27,811 bases of DNA from a virus, in the IMG/VR virus record IMGVR_UViG_3300030090_001608, positions 1-27,811 of that record; one strand, written 5' to 3'. This document shows, piece by piece, positions 15,676 to 23,606 of this stretch. The position numbers and the translations under genes are program-made. The notes under the pieces are model-generated. The model was not told where the DNA came from. It ran no database searches and worked only from the letters and a program-made list of their open reading frames with translations. Within the stretch, counting starts at the first letter, position 1. Each line of letters opens with the position of its first letter.

Positions 15676-16497
15676 ATGGCAAGGCAAAATGTAATGACGG
15701 GCGGTGGTGCTAATGCTCCAGCTAAGAAGCAAGCTGAAGAGGGGTCTAAGAGAGATGTAGAAGAAAAAGCACGACCAGTTGGTGTGCCACAAGAAGCCTC
15801 AACCGACCCAACAATTTCTGTAATGGCTAGATACGACATTGGCTTTACTCATGTACCAACAAATAAGTTTGTTAATTTCCCTGGTGCGATGCAAAGTTAT
15901 GACGATAGTTTCACAGCTAATTTCCAGGGCACAGCAGTATATGGAAGAATGGATGATATTGTTAGTTATCAGAGCACAAAAAGATCAATAAACTTTTCAT
16001 TTGACGTAATGGCATCCAGCGACCTTGACGCTAAGAAAAACTTAGAGAAGTTATCTACTCTACAGAGCTTTTTATATCCAAGTTATGAGGGTGGGCCAGA
16101 AGCGAGTGTCACAACAATTCAAGCTCCACCACTCATAAGAATTTCATTTACTAATCTAATCAAATCAAATGCAACTAATAAAGGATTGCTTGGGTACGTT
16201 AATACAGTGCAGAATGCACCTGACTTTGAAGCAGGATTTGTCACGGACAAAGATGGTAACATGTACCCAAAAAAATATACTATAAACTTAGCCTTCACTG
16301 TTCTTCATGAGCACGAGCTTGGTTGGTATAAGGATGGCTTAGCTTGGAAGTGGCGAGGTGACAAGAACGAGTATCCTTATGATCGTGAGCTTTCAGTAGG
16401 TCAATCAACAAAGGTCACTCAGGCCGCTGCCGAGAAACCAACCCAGCAGAAAAAAGCTGCTGAAAATAAGATTAATAAATCTCAAGGTAACACATAG
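15676..16497 (+). CDS. Baseplate tail-tube junction protein, gp48/gp54-like
   Basis: A 273-residue protein directly after the tape measure. A flexible, charged N-terminus (1-45) is followed by a tube-like fold: YGRMDDIVSYQSTKRSINFS, LEKLSTLQSFLYPSYEGG, PPLIRISFTNLI, and FTVLHEHELGWYKDG. Tube-initiator proteins at the baseplate (T4 gp48 and gp54) are relatives of the tube protein and occur after the tape measure, which fits. The C-terminal 30 residues are Lys/Gln/Ala-rich. AGGAGG gives a strong ribosome site. The exact T4 counterpart is uncertain. Confidence 0.55.
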   Translation: MARQNVMTGGGANAPAKKQAEEGSKRDVEEKARPVGVPQEASTDPTISVMARYDIGFTHVPTNKFVNFPGAMQSYDDSFTANFQGTAVYGRMDDIVSYQSTKRSINFSFDVMASSDLDAKKNLEKLSTLQSFLYPSYEGGPEASVTTIQAPPLIRISFTNLIKSNATNKGLLGYVNTVQNAPDFEAGFVTDKDGNMYPKKYTINLAFTVLHEHELGWYKDGLAWKWRGDKNEYPYDRELSVGQSTKVTQAAAEKPTQQKKAAENKINKSQGNT

Positions 16498-16505
16498 GAG
16501 TTAGT

Positions 16506-16850
16506 ATGGCATACCGAAGATACACAGAACGAGATATTATACTTAACGACGATGAGCAATATAGAAGGCAATTCTATAAAGGCAAAGATCTAGAGAATCT
16601 ATCTCACTATGAGACACCCGAACTAGTTTACCCAACACCAGAAGAAATAGAAGATCTTGATATAGTGACACTTACATGGAAAACAGGCACACGCTTATTT
16701 AAATTAGCGGATCAGTTTTACGGCGATCCTTCTTTGTGGTGGGTGATAGCATTCTTTAACCAGAAGCCAACAGATGCACATTTCAAGATAGGAGATATTA
16801 TCTCTGTACCAACTCCAATAGAAAGAGTATTAAGGATAATAAAGGTATAA
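16506..16850 (+). CDS. Baseplate wedge protein with LysM-like domain, gp53-like
   Basis: A 114-residue protein. The second half (TGTRLFKLADQFYGDPSLWW, then IAFFNQKPTDAHFKIGDIIS) is a LysM-type fold as found in T4 gp53 and in tail protein X families, where it binds other baseplate subunits rather than peptidoglycan. T4 gp53 has 196 residues, so this is a short version. TAGGAG overlaps the preceding stop as ribosome site. Four bases separate it from the next gene. Confidence 0.7.
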   Translation: MAYRRYTERDIILNDDEQYRRQFYKGKDLENLSHYETPELVYPTPEEIEDLDIVTLTWKTGTRLFKLADQFYGDPSLWWVIAFFNQKPTDAHFKIGDIISVPTPIERVLRIIKV

Positions 16851-16853
16851 AAC

Positions 16854-19469
16854 ATGTCGTCAGATAATTCCGTAACTGAGAGTCAGAATAGGCGTGCTAA
16901 CATACAGAATTTTTTGTTAGCAAACGCACATCTTCTTCAGCTAAAGAAAAAAAGAAATTACGATGCGCTGGGCATCAAGAACGGCGAGTACATGCACATT
17001 GTACCAACCGAGATGCAGCCAGGGCAACTTATTACCCGAGTTCTGGCTCTTACTAATACAGATGCGTACCTAAATGCAACACCAGCACAGATATCCTCCA
17101 TCATACCTCAGTTAAGATTATTTTTAGTTCAAGGTGGGGATAAAAAAGATATTGAGGTCCACTTTCATGGCAAAACAACAGTTGATATGTACGATCGGAG
17201 TTCAAGATTTGAGCGACGACCAGTAACAACAAGCATGATGTTTAGGATGCAATCTGAAAATGTAGCGGCAGGACTTAAGTCATTTAATATAAGTATTAAT
17301 GATCGTTATGGGCTTAGGGCTATCACAGGTAAGATGCAGTTGTTTTTCAGAAGTCCTGGCGATCTAATACACGGGCCATACAGAGATTTTATTGAGATAA
17401 TAAAAAGAGGTGGAGGAGCTATTGATCCTGATGAAAGAAGAGAGAATAAGATTGAATCAATCCGCAAGAAAATAAAAGCAACTGAACAATTCTTAAAGGA
17501 TAGAAATGACAAAAGTAAAAATGTTAAATCCTTCAACTCAAAAGGGCCAGCACCGCCATCGTTAAAAGCTGTCTTAGGGTGGGCAACCCCTGATGGCTCA
17601 GACGCAGCAGCAACAAAGAAAAAAGATCCTAAATCAAAAAAGTTTTATGATTTTTTGAAAAAGAACCGAGTTACCTTTATATTAAATGTATCCAAGCACA
17701 CCATGAGTTTCGGAGAGCAGGGTGAGCTTACTCTGGACATTGACTTGAATGGGTATGTTGATGACACAGGCGGCGCTTCTGAAGAGGCAGATATATTTAG
17801 GAACACTTACCTAATAAAGGGTCAAACAAAGAGTGGCAAAATCTTTAACTCTAAAAAGCTTAAACTAACAAATCAGCCGCTAAAAACAAGAGTCACTGGC
17901 GAAGCCTTATTTGGCACAAACAATCTTAAGGAAATTAAGGCTAAGCTTGATGAATTTCCTAAAAGCACTTATTTTGATTACCTAAGAAAATATGTTGATA
18001 AAAAGATGAGAGCTACGGGGAATGCTAACCCACCAATAGATCCTGCTACGTTTAAATATGCAGTGGATTTTGATGCTCTTTTAGCTGAGAGAGAGCTTGC
18101 TACGTTACGTTTGAGGCTAGCAGAATTGACTGCTAAAAATGATAAGAAAAAAGGTAACAAAAAAGGTACTAACAAAGATCCACACGGCCTCAAAAAGCTC
18201 ACCCAGCAATCTAGGCTAGTTAACGAGATATACGCTAGATGTCAAAAAGATTTGATACGCATTAAGCATAAGAACTTCTTTGAGGCGCTAGAGGCGGACG
18301 GCAAAATAAAGACAATCTCAGTTAACAAAGAGGATCTTGGATTCGTAGAGGCAACCTCTGATGGGTCTACCTATGTGCCTAAAACTTTTTCATCCAGGGA
18401 AGGAGGTATTGGCAGTGTTACTCCTGCTAACTCAAGAGCAGTAAACTCTAAGATTAAGGCAAGGTTTGAAGCTGAGCGCCAAGGTAAAGCAGAAAAGATG
18501 AAGGGCGAAGAGAACAATCCGTTCTTAGTGGGTTATGATAAGGAGAACAAGACGACCCGTGAAAGCATTAATTTTGTTCGCTTAGGTGATATTATAGATG
18601 TTGCTTTCCATAACACTGATTTAGCGGTTGCGAACAGAAACAGCAAAAAAGGTCCAACTTTTAGAATGATTTTTGATAGCATAAGCTTACCAGGTCCAGA
18701 TAAAAAAGAACACCGTTACTGTCTAGCCGATATGCCAATTTACCTAAATGTGTTCAATGCTTTCTTTTATAATAAGGTTATAAGACCTCAAATAAAATCA
18801 ATGACAATATCTGACTTCACAGAGAAGTTGTTAGAATATATCGCTAGTATTGTCACACAAGCACTTTCAAGATCTGAAGTGGTACAGACATACGTCCCTA
18901 ACCTTGTTCCAATATCTAGACCTGGCAAGATATTTAATCTTAGTCCAGGTGTAAGGTATAAACACTTCAACCCGAAAGCTACAACCGCCGCTTTTGTAGA
19001 AAGCCAAATAGCTAAGGCGGAAGATCATAACCGTATGCTTTTTGTTACCATGAGGGGTGTGGAGCCAAATAGCGCTGGAGATAGAAAACGAGATGAAGAG
19101 TTAGGTATTTATCATTTGATTGTTGGTGCTGCCAATGGGCCTCTGATGAAGATTTCTTTTAGTGAACAAAATAATCCCTATATTAAAAGTATGAATGTCG
19201 TGGAAGGGTCATCACAATTTCCGATTGTCCCACAAAATGCAGAGGTAACTCTGATGGGTTGTCCAATGTTTTATCAATCGCAGACGGTGTACATAGATGC
19301 AGACTTTGCCTTGAGGGGATCAGCTAGAGATCTTGGACTTGGTGGGTATTATGCGATTGGATCAGTTGAGCACAGCTTTGATGGCACTATGTTTACAACA
19401 AAACTTAAATGTATTTGGCAGTCATATGCATTAGCGCCTAAGCCAAGGCGCAAGAAGCAGAGGAAATAA
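16854..19469 (+). CDS. Large baseplate hub-type structural protein
   Basis: An 871-residue virion protein, probably in the baseplate. The N-terminal domain (about 1-185) contains GEYMHIVPTEMQPGQLITRV and SENVAAGLKSFNISINDRYG. Two Lys-rich, low-complexity insertions follow (about 195-265, and about 420-450 with KNDKKKGNKKGTNKD). The C-terminal domain contains QNAEVTLMGCPMFYQSQTVY and LGLGGYYAIGSVEHSFDGTM, a pattern seen at the end of gp27/gpD-type hub proteins that continue the tube. No lysozyme domain is visible, so it is not a gp5 analogue. The ribosome site AAAGG is weak. Hub function is inferred from the C-terminus and the location. Confidence 0.55.
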   Translation: MSSDNSVTESQNRRANIQNFLLANAHLLQLKKKRNYDALGIKNGEYMHIVPTEMQPGQLITRVLALTNTDAYLNATPAQISSIIPQLRLFLVQGGDKKDIEVHFHGKTTVDMYDRSSRFERRPVTTSMMFRMQSENVAAGLKSFNISINDRYGLRAITGKMQLFFRSPGDLIHGPYRDFIEIIKRGGGAIDPDERRENKIESIRKKIKATEQFLKDRNDKSKNVKSFNSKGPAPPSLKAVLGWATPDGSDAAATKKKDPKSKKFYDFLKKNRVTFILNVSKHTMSFGEQGELTLDIDLNGYVDDTGGASEEADIFRNTYLIKGQTKSGKIFNSKKLKLTNQPLKTRVTGEALFGTNNLKEIKAKLDEFPKSTYFDYLRKYVDKKMRATGNANPPIDPATFKYAVDFDALLAERELATLRLRLAELTAKNDKKKGNKKGTNKDPHGLKKLTQQSRLVNEIYARCQKDLIRIKHKNFFEALEADGKIKTISVNKEDLGFVEATSDGSTYVPKTFSSREGGIGSVTPANSRAVNSKIKARFEAERQGKAEKMKGEENNPFLVGYDKENKTTRESINFVRLGDIIDVAFHNTDLAVANRNSKKGPTFRMIFDSISLPGPDKKEHRYCLADMPIYLNVFNAFFYNKVIRPQIKSMTISDFTEKLLEYIASIVTQALSRSEVVQTYVPNLVPISRPGKIFNLSPGVRYKHFNPKATTAAFVESQIAKAEDHNRMLFVTMRGVEPNSAGDRKRDEELGIYHLIVGAANGPLMKISFSEQNNPYIKSMNVVEGSSQFPIVPQNAEVTLMGCPMFYQSQTVYIDADFALRGSARDLGLGGYYAIGSVEHSFDGTMFTTKLKCIWQSYALAPKPRRKKQRK

Positions 19470-19472
19470 ACA

Positions 19473-20744
19473 ATGCCAAGAGATCTATCAGATGACAAAA
19501 AGGTATCATTTGGCTCAAACGATATGGGTCCACAAGAGGCATTTAAACAGAAAAAAATATATTATGAAGAAATTTTTACTGAGGATCTCATAGATAATTC
19601 GTTTTCATTTTGGGATGAGTTTTATTTGTATGGACGAGTCAGCCGAAAAGGCGAAGCGATAGTGCCGAAAGAGAGCGCCTTAGATGCATTGGCGTTCACA
19701 AAGAAGAACGAGGCAGTCTTTGCACTGAATTTTGTAGCAGATGCCTTTGCTGACTTGGTTAATAAGATGACTGAGTGCATACAGGAGCAACGAGCTTTCC
19801 CAAGTGGGCCTTATTCTAACATAGTTGCGCACAAAGGGTGGTCTAGCGTCAACAGAATGTATGACAATTACATTAAAAAGTTTGTATACTCGCCGTTTGT
19901 TGAGGTCTTCATGGAAGACAAAAGAAATCAAAGAAAGTGTGTCAATTATAAAGGATTCTTAGAGGTATTTGGCTCTTTTGTAAAGCAGAGTTCTGTTATA
20001 GTGCCAACAACACGCACTGGATTCATAGAAAGTTCTTATTGTACGCCATATATTAGTGGATTAGTCATAGACTTAGCAAAAGCCGACTATTCAGAGGACT
20101 TTCTAAAGACAAGTAAGTACATATCCGATGGTAATTTCTTTTTCTTCGCTGATTTAGCTAAGCAGCACGGTTTTATGATAGATCGTAATGCCCCATGGAG
20201 ATTGATATGTAATCTAAACTCTGCGGCAACCAAAAGATACGCCTTAGCAAGAGGCATTGACCCAGGAGAAGAAAATTTTGTTGACTTTGTTCATAACAAT
20301 CTGTATACTAAATCAAACGAGCTTGACATGGTGATACATGCAGTGTACTTAAAAGATATGTATGATTCTTATGTTGAGAGGAACCCTCTACATTTTGATA
20401 TAAGGGTTCCATCACGAAAAACCTGTAGCATTATAGATGTTGTAACAGCCAGGCAAGAAACATCAGATAATGTTATGGACTTGAGTGTGGGCGAGTATAA
20501 ATATAAGTGGTCTATTAGGTCTTACTATTATCTAAGGATGCTTGAGAGGAATTCTTATTTTGATTCTACAGCTAGAGTTCCTGGATTCGTCACTTTTAAC
20601 GAGATACCTTCTTCAGTTCACTCTAAAAACTTGAGGTTCCTGTATGACGTATTTAAGGCCTCTGGTGGAGATGCAGATCCCCGAAGAGCATATTTGCAAA
20701 CGGTCGCACTGTTTGAGGAAGAAATTTTAGGGATCGCATTATAA
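19473..20744 (+). CDS. Structural-module protein of unknown function
   Basis: A 423-residue protein, last of the structural block, four bases after the hub-like gene (GAGG ribosome site). It is mixed alpha/beta and rich in Tyr and Phe, with no signal peptide or membrane span. Segments such as TRTGFIESSYCTPYISGLVI, FFFADLAKQHGFMIDRNAPW and PWRLICNLNS stand out as probably conserved. I recall similar segments in virion proteins of other marine myoviruses but cannot name a role. A baseplate or tail accessory part is most likely from context. A perfect TATAAT overlaps its stop codon. Confidence 0.6.
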   Translation: MPRDLSDDKKVSFGSNDMGPQEAFKQKKIYYEEIFTEDLIDNSFSFWDEFYLYGRVSRKGEAIVPKESALDALAFTKKNEAVFALNFVADAFADLVNKMTECIQEQRAFPSGPYSNIVAHKGWSSVNRMYDNYIKKFVYSPFVEVFMEDKRNQRKCVNYKGFLEVFGSFVKQSSVIVPTTRTGFIESSYCTPYISGLVIDLAKADYSEDFLKTSKYISDGNFFFFADLAKQHGFMIDRNAPWRLICNLNSAATKRYALARGIDPGEENFVDFVHNNLYTKSNELDMVIHAVYLKDMYDSYVERNPLHFDIRVPSRKTCSIIDVVTARQETSDNVMDLSVGEYKYKWSIRSYYYLRMLERNSYFDSTARVPGFVTFNEIPSSVHSKNLRFLYDVFKASGGDADPRRAYLQTVALFEEEILGIAL

Positions 20745-20745
20745 T
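20740..20745 (+). promoter_or_regulatory. Perfect -10 hexamer before the polymerase gene
   Basis: TATAAT overlaps the stop of the last structural gene, 35 bases before the polymerase ATG. The nearest -35-like TTGAGG (20713-20718) is 21 bases away, which is too far. The element sits exactly at the structural/replication boundary, where a host-type promoter would be expected, but it is incomplete. Confidence 0.4.
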
Positions 20746-20779
20746 AAACAAAAGATAAAATTTGTGATAGGTTACACAC

Positions 20780-21997
20780 ATGTTATTTCAGACACTAGAT
20801 GATAAGAGACAATGCGTTGGTATTTATTTTGACAGCGAATTGTATTTTGATTTAGATGACTTCCCGCAAGATCTGACCAGAAGCTGGAGATACACCCCAT
20901 TCATGCAAGGGTATAGGGGGGTAGAATATGCAGAGATATATGCGCTAGGTAAAACTATTGATGAGTGCTGCCCAGATCACCTACGAGATGACTGGGAACT
21001 GGCACAGCAACGCATCAAGGCTTTCATCAAAGCCAATAGAACTGCTGGCTTATCCTCCTCCGCTTATTGTATGTTTGACATGATACCGCCCACCTTTCTA
21101 AAGCAATTCTGTCATGCGAAAAACCTTATCAGCGACTGGGTGATATCAAACTACAAAAAGCCAATCAACTACAGGCACCTGTTAGCCACAACAGAGATGC
21201 TACGGGACATAGAGCACTACGATGTTCAGATTGATGATGATATATTGCAGTCTAAAGCTGATGATCCATCTGCTAGAGTGTTGCTTGAAAAGGTTAACAA
21301 TCGTAAAACAAAAGTAAAATATAATCTCTTTACCACCAGAACAGGACGCCTGGCAACGACTAAGCGATCATTTCCCCTGTTTACTCTTAAGAAAGAGCAC
21401 AGAGATGTGATAACCCCTAAGAACGATATGTTGGTAGAATTAGATTTCAACGGAGCAGAATTAAGAACACTACTGGCCTTGTCGGGCAAAGTTCAACCTG
21501 ATGGCGACGTCCATGACTGGAATGTACACAATGTATTTAATGATCGTGTTAGTAGAGAGGATGCAAAGGTGCTGTTCTTCTCTTGGTTATATGGATCAAG
21601 GTCTGATGATTTAAAAGAGTGGTCTAGGCCGCTTGGATTGGCTTATGAAACCAGGCAACTTAAAAGAAAGTATTTTGATGATGGGTTAGTACTAACTCCA
21701 CATGGCAGAAAGCTTGAATGCAGTGATCGTCTTTTTGTCAACTACTTGATACAATCTACAACTGCTGATCTATGTTATGAGCAATTTGTAAAAGTATGGT
21801 CTATGTTGCGGAACAAGTCTAGTGAAGTTGCCTTTGTTTTACATGATGCTGTTGTCATTGACCTAAAACTAGAGGATAAAGATTTGATAGAGCAGATGGC
21901 AAAAGTTATGAGCCAGACTCGTTTTGGTAAATTTTCAGTCAATGTTAGCATAGGGAAAAACTTCAAAGATATGAGGAAGACAAAAATAAGTGTTTAG
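20780..21997 (+). CDS. Compact family A DNA polymerase lacking an exonuclease domain
   Basis: A 405-residue polymerase of the Pol I type. Motif A is LDFNGAELR (Asp222, Glu227). Motif B fits Rx3Kx7YG exactly (Arg259, Lys263, Phe267, Tyr271, Gly272). Motif C is LHDA (His355, Asp356) with Ala357 where HDE is usual. The TRTGRLATTKRSFPL segment (about 187-200) and NYLIQSTTADL (321-331) also match the family. The roughly 180 residues before TGR are too few for a 3'-5' exonuclease domain and show none of its motifs. It presumably copies the phage genome with the UvsX, SSB, helicase and nuclease proteins nearby. T4 itself uses a family B enzyme. Phe267 corresponds to E. coli Phe762. The ribosome site is weak (GATAGG). 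The end overlaps the next gene by eight bases. Confidence 0.88.
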   Translation: MLFQTLDDKRQCVGIYFDSELYFDLDDFPQDLTRSWRYTPFMQGYRGVEYAEIYALGKTIDECCPDHLRDDWELAQQRIKAFIKANRTAGLSSSAYCMFDMIPPTFLKQFCHAKNLISDWVISNYKKPINYRHLLATTEMLRDIEHYDVQIDDDILQSKADDPSARVLLEKVNNRKTKVKYNLFTTRTGRLATTKRSFPLFTLKKEHRDVITPKNDMLVELDFNGAELRTLLALSGKVQPDGDVHDWNVHNVFNDRVSREDAKVLFFSWLYGSRSDDLKEWSRPLGLAYETRQLKRKYFDDGLVLTPHGRKLECSDRLFVNYLIQSTTADLCYEQFVKVWSMLRNKSSEVAFVLHDAVVIDLKLEDKDLIEQMAKVMSQTRFGKFSVNVSIGKNFKDMRKTKISV

Positions 21998-22805
21998 GGT
22001 AATAGGCGTAGGAAAAATAGGCTGCTCTGTTGCTAATCACTTTGCTGATCTGCCGCAGTATGATGTCACTCTTTTGAACGAGGAAAACTTAGGGACTTTC
22101 TCAAACATGGAGGAGTGCGAAAAAAAGGTAGATGTAAAAAAGTTTAGTGCGATAGCTAGAAGGTTTCGCAAGGGAGAAGAAGTACTAATAATAACTGACG
22201 GTGCTGATTCGCTAAATGGCTGTCTTCTATTATTGGGACAGAAGATTAGTAAGTGTAAGATCTCGTTTCTCCACATATGCCCAGACTTATCTTTCAGCAC
22301 TATTACAGAAGCTACTAACAATAAGATAACACTTGGGGTTTTGCAAGAGATGACCCGCTCAGGATTATTTGAGAGGTTCTATGTTGTATCGGCCGAGGAG
22401 ATAGAAAAGCATGTGGAGAACGTTGCTCTCAATGAAATAGAAGATAAGACCGCTGAATTATTGTTTGGCATGTTTAGTATGTTGATTTATTTTGATCACA
22501 CAACCCCTGTTAGGTCAAACTATGAATCCTCTAAAATTGCAGTTCGGATAGGCACAGTTGGTTACTTTGACGAAAACAGAGAAGAGCACCCGTTGTTTGA
22601 TTTAGGGAACATAAAAGAAAGAATATATTATTATGGCATACCTGAAGAGGATTTTAACACTCAAGAATTGAAGAACATCAAAGAGCATCAAATCGCCCTG
22701 AATCAACGGGAAAACAACTCCTTCTTTAAGGCTTTCTCACTTTCTGGCACACAAACCCATAGGTACTTTGTTCATTTAACTGATATTCCGCATATTAGCA
22801 ACTAA
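21990..22805 (+). CDS. Rossmann/tubulin-FtsZ-like protein, function unknown
   Basis: A 271-residue protein with a GTG start, placed inside the end of the polymerase gene (ribosome site GAGGAAG 10 bases upstream). The first strand and loop, FRVIGVGKIGCSVANHF (residues 2-18), are a glycine-rich nucleotide-binding turn. EEVLIITDGADSLNGC (63-78) falls where FtsZ has its T4 loop. LGVLQEMTRSGLFERFYVVS (115-134) and the following helix (about 148-170) parallel the helix-strand order of FtsZ/tubulin. The GGGTGSG signature itself is absent, so GTPase activity is doubtful. I infer a divergent tubulin-like or other Rossmann fold. A NAD-dependent enzyme or a ThiF-like fold is possible. Function is unknown; coupling to the polymerase hints at genome replication or organisation. 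Confidence 0.75.
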   Translation: MFRVIGVGKIGCSVANHFADLPQYDVTLLNEENLGTFSNMEECEKKVDVKKFSAIARRFRKGEEVLIITDGADSLNGCLLLLGQKISKCKISFLHICPDLSFSTITEATNNKITLGVLQEMTRSGLFERFYVVSAEEIEKHVENVALNEIEDKTAELLFGMFSMLIYFDHTTPVRSNYESSKIAVRIGTVGYFDENREEHPLFDLGNIKERIYYYGIPEEDFNTQELKNIKEHQIALNQRENNSFFKAFSLSGTQTHRYFVHLTDIPHISN

Positions 22806-22833
22806 TTAAACTACTGTAGAGATATGCGGAGTA
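22784..22833 (+). promoter_or_regulatory. Long stem sequestering the ribosome site of the 22840 gene
   Basis: Bases 22784-22795 pair with 22822-22833 over 12 consecutive positions (11 Watson-Crick, one G-T), core TCCGCATAT / ATATGCGGA. The right arm contains the GGAG ribosome site (22828-22831). The left arm lies in the last codons of the preceding gene, so a ribosome ending there (stop 22803-22805) would open the stem. This is a translational coupling device by inference. Confidence 0.6.
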
Positions 22834-22839
22834 CGTGAT

Positions 22840-23262
22840 TTGAAGCAAAGAAAACAAGGTATTCTATTAGCATCGTTTGTGTATGCCACTAATGACGATG
22901 AAGAGATGGATATAATTAATGAGATCATCAACAATGTTGAGTTCACTAATAAATACATTTTCGTGCTGGCAGAGAAAGATAACCCTGAGAAGAAAGTTAT
23001 CACATACAATACAAACTACGAAGGACAAACTAAGATAAAGGAGTTCTTCTATACGATCAGGGTCCATAGAAAAAAGAAAACAAACACTCTCTACACAATA
23101 AACGGTCTCAACTTAGCGTTAGAGAAAGAGCACGATGGCAAAAGAGGCAAAGACCTCAAGCTAAACTGGGAAGCACATAGAGGCACCATTATTATGTCCC
23201 AGGCTGGCCAGCTTAAAACGCTACAGCTTGAATTGCAAAAAATATTAGAGATTGAAATTTGA
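22840..23262 (+). CDS. Unknown protein of the replication region, TTG start
   Basis: A 140-residue protein with no function I can assign. The start is TTG, eight bases after GGAG; the first in-frame ATG would remove 22 residues including the hydrophobic strand GILLASFVYAT. Visible elements are this first strand, EKKVITYNTN, then EFFYTIRVHRKKKTNTLYTI leading to a central LNWEAHRGTIIM strand and a C-terminal helix. The basic RVHRKKK patch could contact nucleic acid. Its ribosome site is buried in a stem, so translation probably depends on the upstream gene. No relation to T4 RegA is apparent. The stop overlaps the -35 of the next promoter. Confidence 0.7.
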   Translation: MKQRKQGILLASFVYATNDDEEMDIINEIINNVEFTNKYIFVLAEKDNPEKKVITYNTNYEGQTKIKEFFYTIRVHRKKKTNTLYTINGLNLALEKEHDGKRGKDLKLNWEAHRGTIIMSQAGQLKTLQLELQKILEIEI

Positions 23263-23287
23263 CAAAGATATAATCTTGTAGTATATT
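23259..23287 (+). promoter_or_regulatory. Consensus sigma70-type promoter
   Basis: TTGACA (23259-23264), a 17-base spacer and TATATT (23282-23287). The predicted transcript start falls at about 23294, the A of the next gene's ATG. That would give a leaderless mRNA for the small membrane protein, or simply transcription of the ssDNA-binding gene 313 bases on. Confidence 0.68.
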
Positions 23288-23293
23288 TATTAT

Positions 23294-23503
23294 ATGGAAG
23301 ACAACAAACTAACCAAGAAAGCACTAATGTTTATCAGCGGATATTATTTTGCAATTATTTTCTTGACAGCTTGCGCATTACATGACATAGTATTATCACA
23401 AATAAACGGGTTTACTTTCGGCTATGTGTTTGCGCTTTTCTACTTCATCTTCAGACTCAAAGCAGTCCGTCAACTTATTGAAGAAAAAGAATATCACAAA
23501 TAA
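23294..23503 (+). CDS. Small two-span membrane protein
   Basis: A 69-residue protein. Residues about 10-32 (ALMFISGYYFAIIFLTACAL) and about 39-53 (GFTFGYVFALFYFIF) are hydrophobic enough for two membrane spans, and it ends with the charged tail RQLIEEKEYHK. No ribosome site precedes the ATG, and the promoter just upstream would start RNA at the ATG itself. The gene is therefore either leaderless or weakly expressed. Small membrane proteins of this kind in phages include holins and inner membrane modulators; its place in the replication region gives no direct lysis context. I would not assign a function. Confidence 0.55.
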   Translation: MEDNKLTKKALMFISGYYFAIIFLTACALHDIVLSQINGFTFGYVFALFYFIFRLKAVRQLIEEKEYHK

Positions 23504-23553
23504 CTGCAAAGCCAGTAAAAACAAAAAAACAATTAAAAAGACTCTACACAACG

Positions 23554-23591
23554 TACAATCTGTGGTAGATTGTATACAGGTCAACTAACCA
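23554..23591 (+). promoter_or_regulatory. Possible pseudoknot in the leader of the ssDNA-binding gene
   Basis: Stem 1: TACAATCT (23554-23561) pairs perfectly with AGATTGTA (23567-23574). Stem 2: TGGT in the loop (23563-23566) can pair with ACCA (23588-23591), giving an H-type pseudoknot with a one-base first loop and a 13-base last loop. The ribosome site AAGGAG and ATG follow 15 or more bases later in unstructured A-rich sequence. The palindrome could instead be an operator. Confidence 0.5.
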
Positions 23592-23606
23592 GCAAAGGAG
23601 AAAACA

